From: Chlamydia trachomatis
GTDB lineage: Bacteria > Chlamydiota > Chlamydiia > Chlamydiales > 2-12-FULL-49-11
Reading direction: 5' to 3'
Assembly (NCBI GenBank): GCA_945870925.1
Contig: CAMBTZ010000004.1
Span: forward strand, 1 to 23,430
DNA: 23,430 nt
A program made the translations under genes and the position numbers. This document shows, piece after piece, positions 20,945 through 23,430 of this stretch. Numbering within the stretch: position 1 is the stretch's first letter; each line of letters opens with the position of its first letter. The notes under the pieces are model-generated. The model saw only the letters and a list, made by a program, of their open reading frames with translations, was not told the origin of the DNA and did no database searches.

Positions 20945-21550
20945 TTAAGCAGTTGTTTGTAGGGTTTCAAGTCTTGATAGCTTGTAGTGAACTACAATTG
21001 CATTATCAGGAAATGAACCTTTGTCTTCAGCGTCATCAGTTACAACTGTATAAGTAGCTGGAAGGCGTTTGATTTCAACCATTGTTGGATAGTGGAGGAT
21101 AACCCTACGTAGAGCAACTTGATCAAAAACAGGACCGTTTTGCTTTAATAGTTTTTCACACTCTTTTTTCCAAAAATTTAATAATTTTTTAGTTGATGCA
21201 GTGTTATTGATAAACATTGTGTTTGAAAGAATTTTTAATGGTGAGTCAACAGGAACGGTGTCATTGATTCGTAATGCAACATCGGCCTTGCACTCATCAA
21301 AAAGTGTAGGGTCTTGAAAAAACATGCTATCAATATCGACCCAAACTAATGGGCGATTATATTTTTCTAGGCAATTTAGTAGAAATTCAGGCTTAAAGCA
21401 ACAATCTGCACTTACAGATCCCTTGCTTGGAACGGCCTCAATCTCATAGTCTAAACCAAATTTTTTACATGAAGCGATTAGGTCTCCAGCTTCTTTCTCA
21501 AATGGAGTCTCTTCGATATAGTAACTAACAATAAGTGGGCGATTACTCAA
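20945..21550 (-). CDS. Putative glycosyltransferase (DxD motif)
   Basis: 201 residues from TTG 21550, chosen because TTAAGGAG lies 7 bases upstream; a longer frame to 21625 would overlap the promoter and lacks a ribosome site. Begins NRPLIVSYYIEETPFEKEA, typical of nucleotide-diphospho-sugar transferase folds. D-x-D motif at Asp72/Asp74 in VWVDIDSMFFQDP, then DVALRIND, NTMFINNTASTKKLLNFW and the DQVALRRVI block near 143-151, as in families of the PF03407/GT77 or GT8-like type, where the last block holds an Asp contacting the acceptor. Cytoplasmic, no signal peptide. Donor and acceptor unknown; could modify lipopolysaccharide or a secreted host-directed protein. Convergent with dapA. Confidence 0.7.
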   Translation of the reverse strand: MSNRPLIVSYYIEETPFEKEAGDLIASCKKFGLDYEIEAVPSKGSVSADCCFKPEFLLNCLEKYNRPLVWVDIDSMFFQDPTLFDECKADVALRINDTVPVDSPLKILSNTMFINNTASTKKLLNFWKKECEKLLKQNGPVFDQVALRRVILHYPTMVEIKRLPATYTVVTDDAEDKGSFPDNAIVVHYKLSRLETLQTTA

Positions 21551-21616
21551 GATTGTACTCCTTAATAATAAATCTAATAAACGGTTATGTTGTGATTTAA
21601 TTAAAATCTGTTTGTT

Positions 21617-21645
21617 ACTATACAAAAAAGGAGAGCATTTGTCGA
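21617..21645 (-). promoter_or_regulatory. Promoter of the glycosyltransferase gene
   Basis: Minus strand: -35 TCGACA (21640-21645), 17-base spacer, -10 TATAGT (21617-21622). Predicted start ~21610, leaving a ~60-base leader with AAGGAG before TTG 21550. It lies 10 bases after the upstream gene's stop at 21656. Confidence 0.6.
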
Positions 21646-21655
21646 GGAAGTTTTG

Positions 21656-22378
21656 TTAAAGTTTCTTAACAAATGATTTTAAAAGAAATTCAATTTTTTT
21701 CTTTTCAATTTTAGTGGGAACCCAATCTTTTTCTTCAACCTGTTCCATCAGTCTTGTCAAAGAAAGAATGATATGTTCAGAAAATTTTTGCTTCCGTTTA
21801 TCACTTTGTTGCAACGGGAATATTGTCCTGATTTTAGCTAAAATTAAATGTTTGGGTTCGCCTTGGTAGGATTGAACTATTAATTCCTTTTTTTCGGCAT
21901 CACCAGACCTGCTAGCAAGTGTATATACAGCTTGTTTTGGCATATCAAGCAATTTTGGTCTTAATTTTTCCGTAAGAGAGAGATAAAACTCGTAGTATTG
22001 GAGAAAGTTGTAAGGGGTTTGTCGATTACCATAGACGGTTAAAAGCCATTCTGTAAAAGCTCCGTCTTTATATTGCTTTAGTAAGCTTTGCGCTTTTTTA
22101 ATCCGTTCACCATGTAAAATAATAGCTTGTGTTTGGATCGCTTTAATTTCTTGTGTCAATGTTTTTAGAGAATCTAAATCGTCGTCTAAGTCAGTGCTAT
22201 TTGTTTTATTCTCAAAAAGAATTTTATGGAGAGCAAAAGTCTCTCCTTCAGAAAGGGGAGTAGTCTTGAAAAAGCCACCCATGCTAGGAGTAGCAAAATT
22301 TTTATCTGCTAAGGTCTGAAGTCTTGTCTGATTCTTATGGTCTAATTTCTCAGCCAGAAGGGAATTTAAATCTTTCAT
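21656..22378 (-). CDS. pGP6-D family protein (chromosomal homologue, CT583-like)
   Basis: 240 residues. The central part is recognisably the chlamydial plasmid protein pGP6-D / chromosomal CT583 family: LTQEIKAIQTQAIILHGERI corresponds to LTGQIKSIQKQHVLLLGEKI in pGP6-D, followed by FTEWLLTVYGNRQTPYNFLQYYEFYLSL and PKQAVYTLASRSGDAEKKEL, which parallel the plasmid protein's FSSWIEL...AYNALAYYELFINL and YKSAYILAARKGD (from memory). The family is helical and may act with ParA-type ATPases in DNA partitioning or as a regulator; its biochemistry is not settled. The C-terminus is Lys-rich. ATG overlaps the thrS stop (ATGA), so it is co-translated with thrS. In Chlamydiaceae, as I recall, a parA gene lies between the two; none is here. 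Confidence 0.8.
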   Translation of the reverse strand: MKDLNSLLAEKLDHKNQTRLQTLADKNFATPSMGGFFKTTPLSEGETFALHKILFENKTNSTDLDDDLDSLKTLTQEIKAIQTQAIILHGERIKKAQSLLKQYKDGAFTEWLLTVYGNRQTPYNFLQYYEFYLSLTEKLRPKLLDMPKQAVYTLASRSGDAEKKELIVQSYQGEPKHLILAKIRTIFPLQQSDKRKQKFSEHIILSLTRLMEQVEEKDWVPTKIEKKKIEFLLKSFVKKL

Positions 22379-23430
22379 ACCGTGAATAGTGAATTTAAGG
22401 ATTTCTCTTTAAATTCTTTTTCAGCACTCTCCAAAAACTTAGCTATTGGCATTTCTCCGAAAACCACGTTATCGCGGGATCTAAGAGATACAGTCTTGTT
22501 TTCACATTCTTGATCGCCTATTGTCAACATATAATTGACTTGATCCATTTGTGCAAGACGAACTTTTTTGGATACTGATTCGTTTGTGTCATCTACTTCA
22601 ACGGGAAGGCCTGCTGCTTCAATTTCTTCAGCAACTTGTCTTGCGTACTCAGCATGTCTATCTGCAACGCAAAGAACTCGTACAGCCCTTGGATTTAGCC
22701 ACAGAGGGAATCTTCCTGCAAAGTGTTCAATAAGGAGCGCTAGGAATCTTTCAATCGAACCATAAAGAACTCTATGAATCATTACGGGTCTTTTTTCTGT
22801 TCCATCACTGTCTGTATATTTAAGTTCAAATCTTTGAGGAAGTGCCATATCTAATTGGATGGTTCCGCATTGCCAAGTTCTTTTTAAAGTATCTTCTACA
22901 TGAAGATCGATCTTAGGTCCGTAAAAGGCCCCATCACCTTCGTTAATTCTATAAGGCATTCCCCACTCTTCAAGCGCATCTTTCAATCCTGCAGTTGCTA
23001 ATTCCCAATCTTCATCAGACCCGATTGTATTTTTTTCAGGGCGAGTAGATAGCTCAATTTTGTAGGTAAGTCCAAATGTTTTGTAAACTTCATTAACAAG
23101 TTTTAGTACACCAAGAATTTCACTTTTAATATCTGATGGTTTCATAAATATATGAGCATCATCTTGATGAAATGCGCGTACGCGTAGTAGTCCTGTAAGC
23201 GATCCTGATAGCTCATGTCTGTGCACGTGCCCGATTTCGCCAATTCTAAGGGGGAGATCTCTGTAGCTATGGCTTTTTGATCCAAAATATAGCATACATG
23301 CAGGACAATTCATCGGCTTAATTGCATAGGTATGATTGTCAATTTCACTGATATACATGTTTTGTCTGTAGTTATCCCAGTGTCCTGAGATTTCCCACAA
23401 TTTTCTATCCATCATTGCAGGTGTCTTGAT
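22375..23430 (-). CDS. thrS: Threonyl-tRNA synthetase (C-terminal part, runs off the window)
   Basis: The frame is open to the window edge (codons IKTPA precede MMDRKLW), so about 351 C-terminal residues are visible; the editing and TGS domains lie outside. Class II catalytic core: KTPAMMDRKLWEISGHWDNY, zinc-binding Cys in MNCPACMLYFGS, motif 2 GLLRVRAFHQDDAHIF, YGPKIDLHVEDTLKRTWQCGT (given in parts) and motif 3 YGSIERFLALLIEHF. The anticodon-binding domain follows (LNPRAVRVLCVADRHAEYA, KVRLAQMDQVNYMLTIGDQE, VSLRSRDN). Charges tRNA-Thr. It ends TGA overlapping the ATG of the pGP6-D-like gene. Corresponds to CT581 in C. trachomatis. Confidence 0.97.
   Translation of the reverse strand: MKTPAMMDRKLWEISGHWDNYRQNMYISEIDNHTYAIKPMNCPACMLYFGSKSHSYRDLPLRIGEIGHVHRHELSGSLTGLLRVRAFHQDDAHIFMKPSDIKSEILGVLKLVNEVYKTFGLTYKIELSTRPEKNTIGSDEDWELATAGLKDALEEWGMPYRINEGDGAFYGPKIDLHVEDTLKRTWQCGTIQLDMALPQRFELKYTDSDGTEKRPVMIHRVLYGSIERFLALLIEHFAGRFPLWLNPRAVRVLCVADRHAEYARQVAEEIEAAGLPVEVDDTNESVSKKVRLAQMDQVNYMLTIGDQECENKTVSLRSRDNVVFGEMPIAKFLESAEKEFKEKSLNSLFTV

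Overview
The window looks like chromosome from a Chlamydiae member outside the Chlamydiaceae (a 'Chlamydia-like' symbiont). Evidence: AT-rich DNA; a run of genes I recognise as chlamydial core genes (homologues of C. trachomatis CT646-CT649, ispA/glmU-like CT628/CT629, recA, ung, a pGP6-D-type protein next to thrS); a large MOMP-like/Lpg1974-type porin; and a glucokinase, which Chlamydiaceae lack but environmental chlamydiae carry. CT numbers are from memory, not from a search.

Layout. 1-336: 3' end of a YacP/NYN-type gene. 3509->333 (minus): four tightly spaced genes for exported or membrane proteins (small outer-membrane barrel, YVTN beta-propeller, small secreted protein, single-pass membrane protein). 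3607-4717 (minus): a small orphan gene and an NlpC/P60 peptidoglycan hydrolase. The hydrolase is divergent from 4782-6915 (plus), an OppA-type peptide-binding lipoprotein overlapping a small exported protein. 6945-11446 (minus): overlapping chain of a GspL/PilM-like protein, a GspM-like protein, a YwqK/MORN-type lipoprotein, 5-formyl-THF cyclo-ligase and a PagL-like barrel. 11523-11777: YggT. 11778-12258: no gene; short TTTGCG- and CACAGAG-type repeats, a long imperfect inverted repeat and a clear terminator. 12259-13332 (minus): MOMP-like porin with its own promoter. 13530-14468 (minus): glucokinase, divergent from recA (14528-15580). 15537-17014 (minus): polyprenyl diphosphate synthase and a GlmU C-terminal-domain-like protein.

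17015-17496 holds no gene. Its left half has DnaA-box-like and TGTTCA repeats in AT-rich DNA and its right half an inverted-repeat element. Gene orientation diverges here, and G/C strand bias changes sign across it, so it is my best candidate for a chromosomal replication origin. Right of it lie tRNA-Pro(GGG), ung, an MFS transporter, an orphan gene and dapA (the last two probably leaderless), then on the minus strand a putative glycosyltransferase, the pGP6-D-like gene and the 3' part of thrS, which runs off the window.

How the genes fit together: nlpC, oppA and dapA belong to peptidoglycan turnover and diaminopimelate supply; the GlmU-like and polyprenyl synthase genes serve sugar-nucleotide and lipid-carrier supply; the GspL/GspM-like pair could be missing inner-membrane parts of the chlamydial type II secretion machine; many remaining genes encode envelope proteins. 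I see no IS element, CRISPR array, rRNA gene or prophage.
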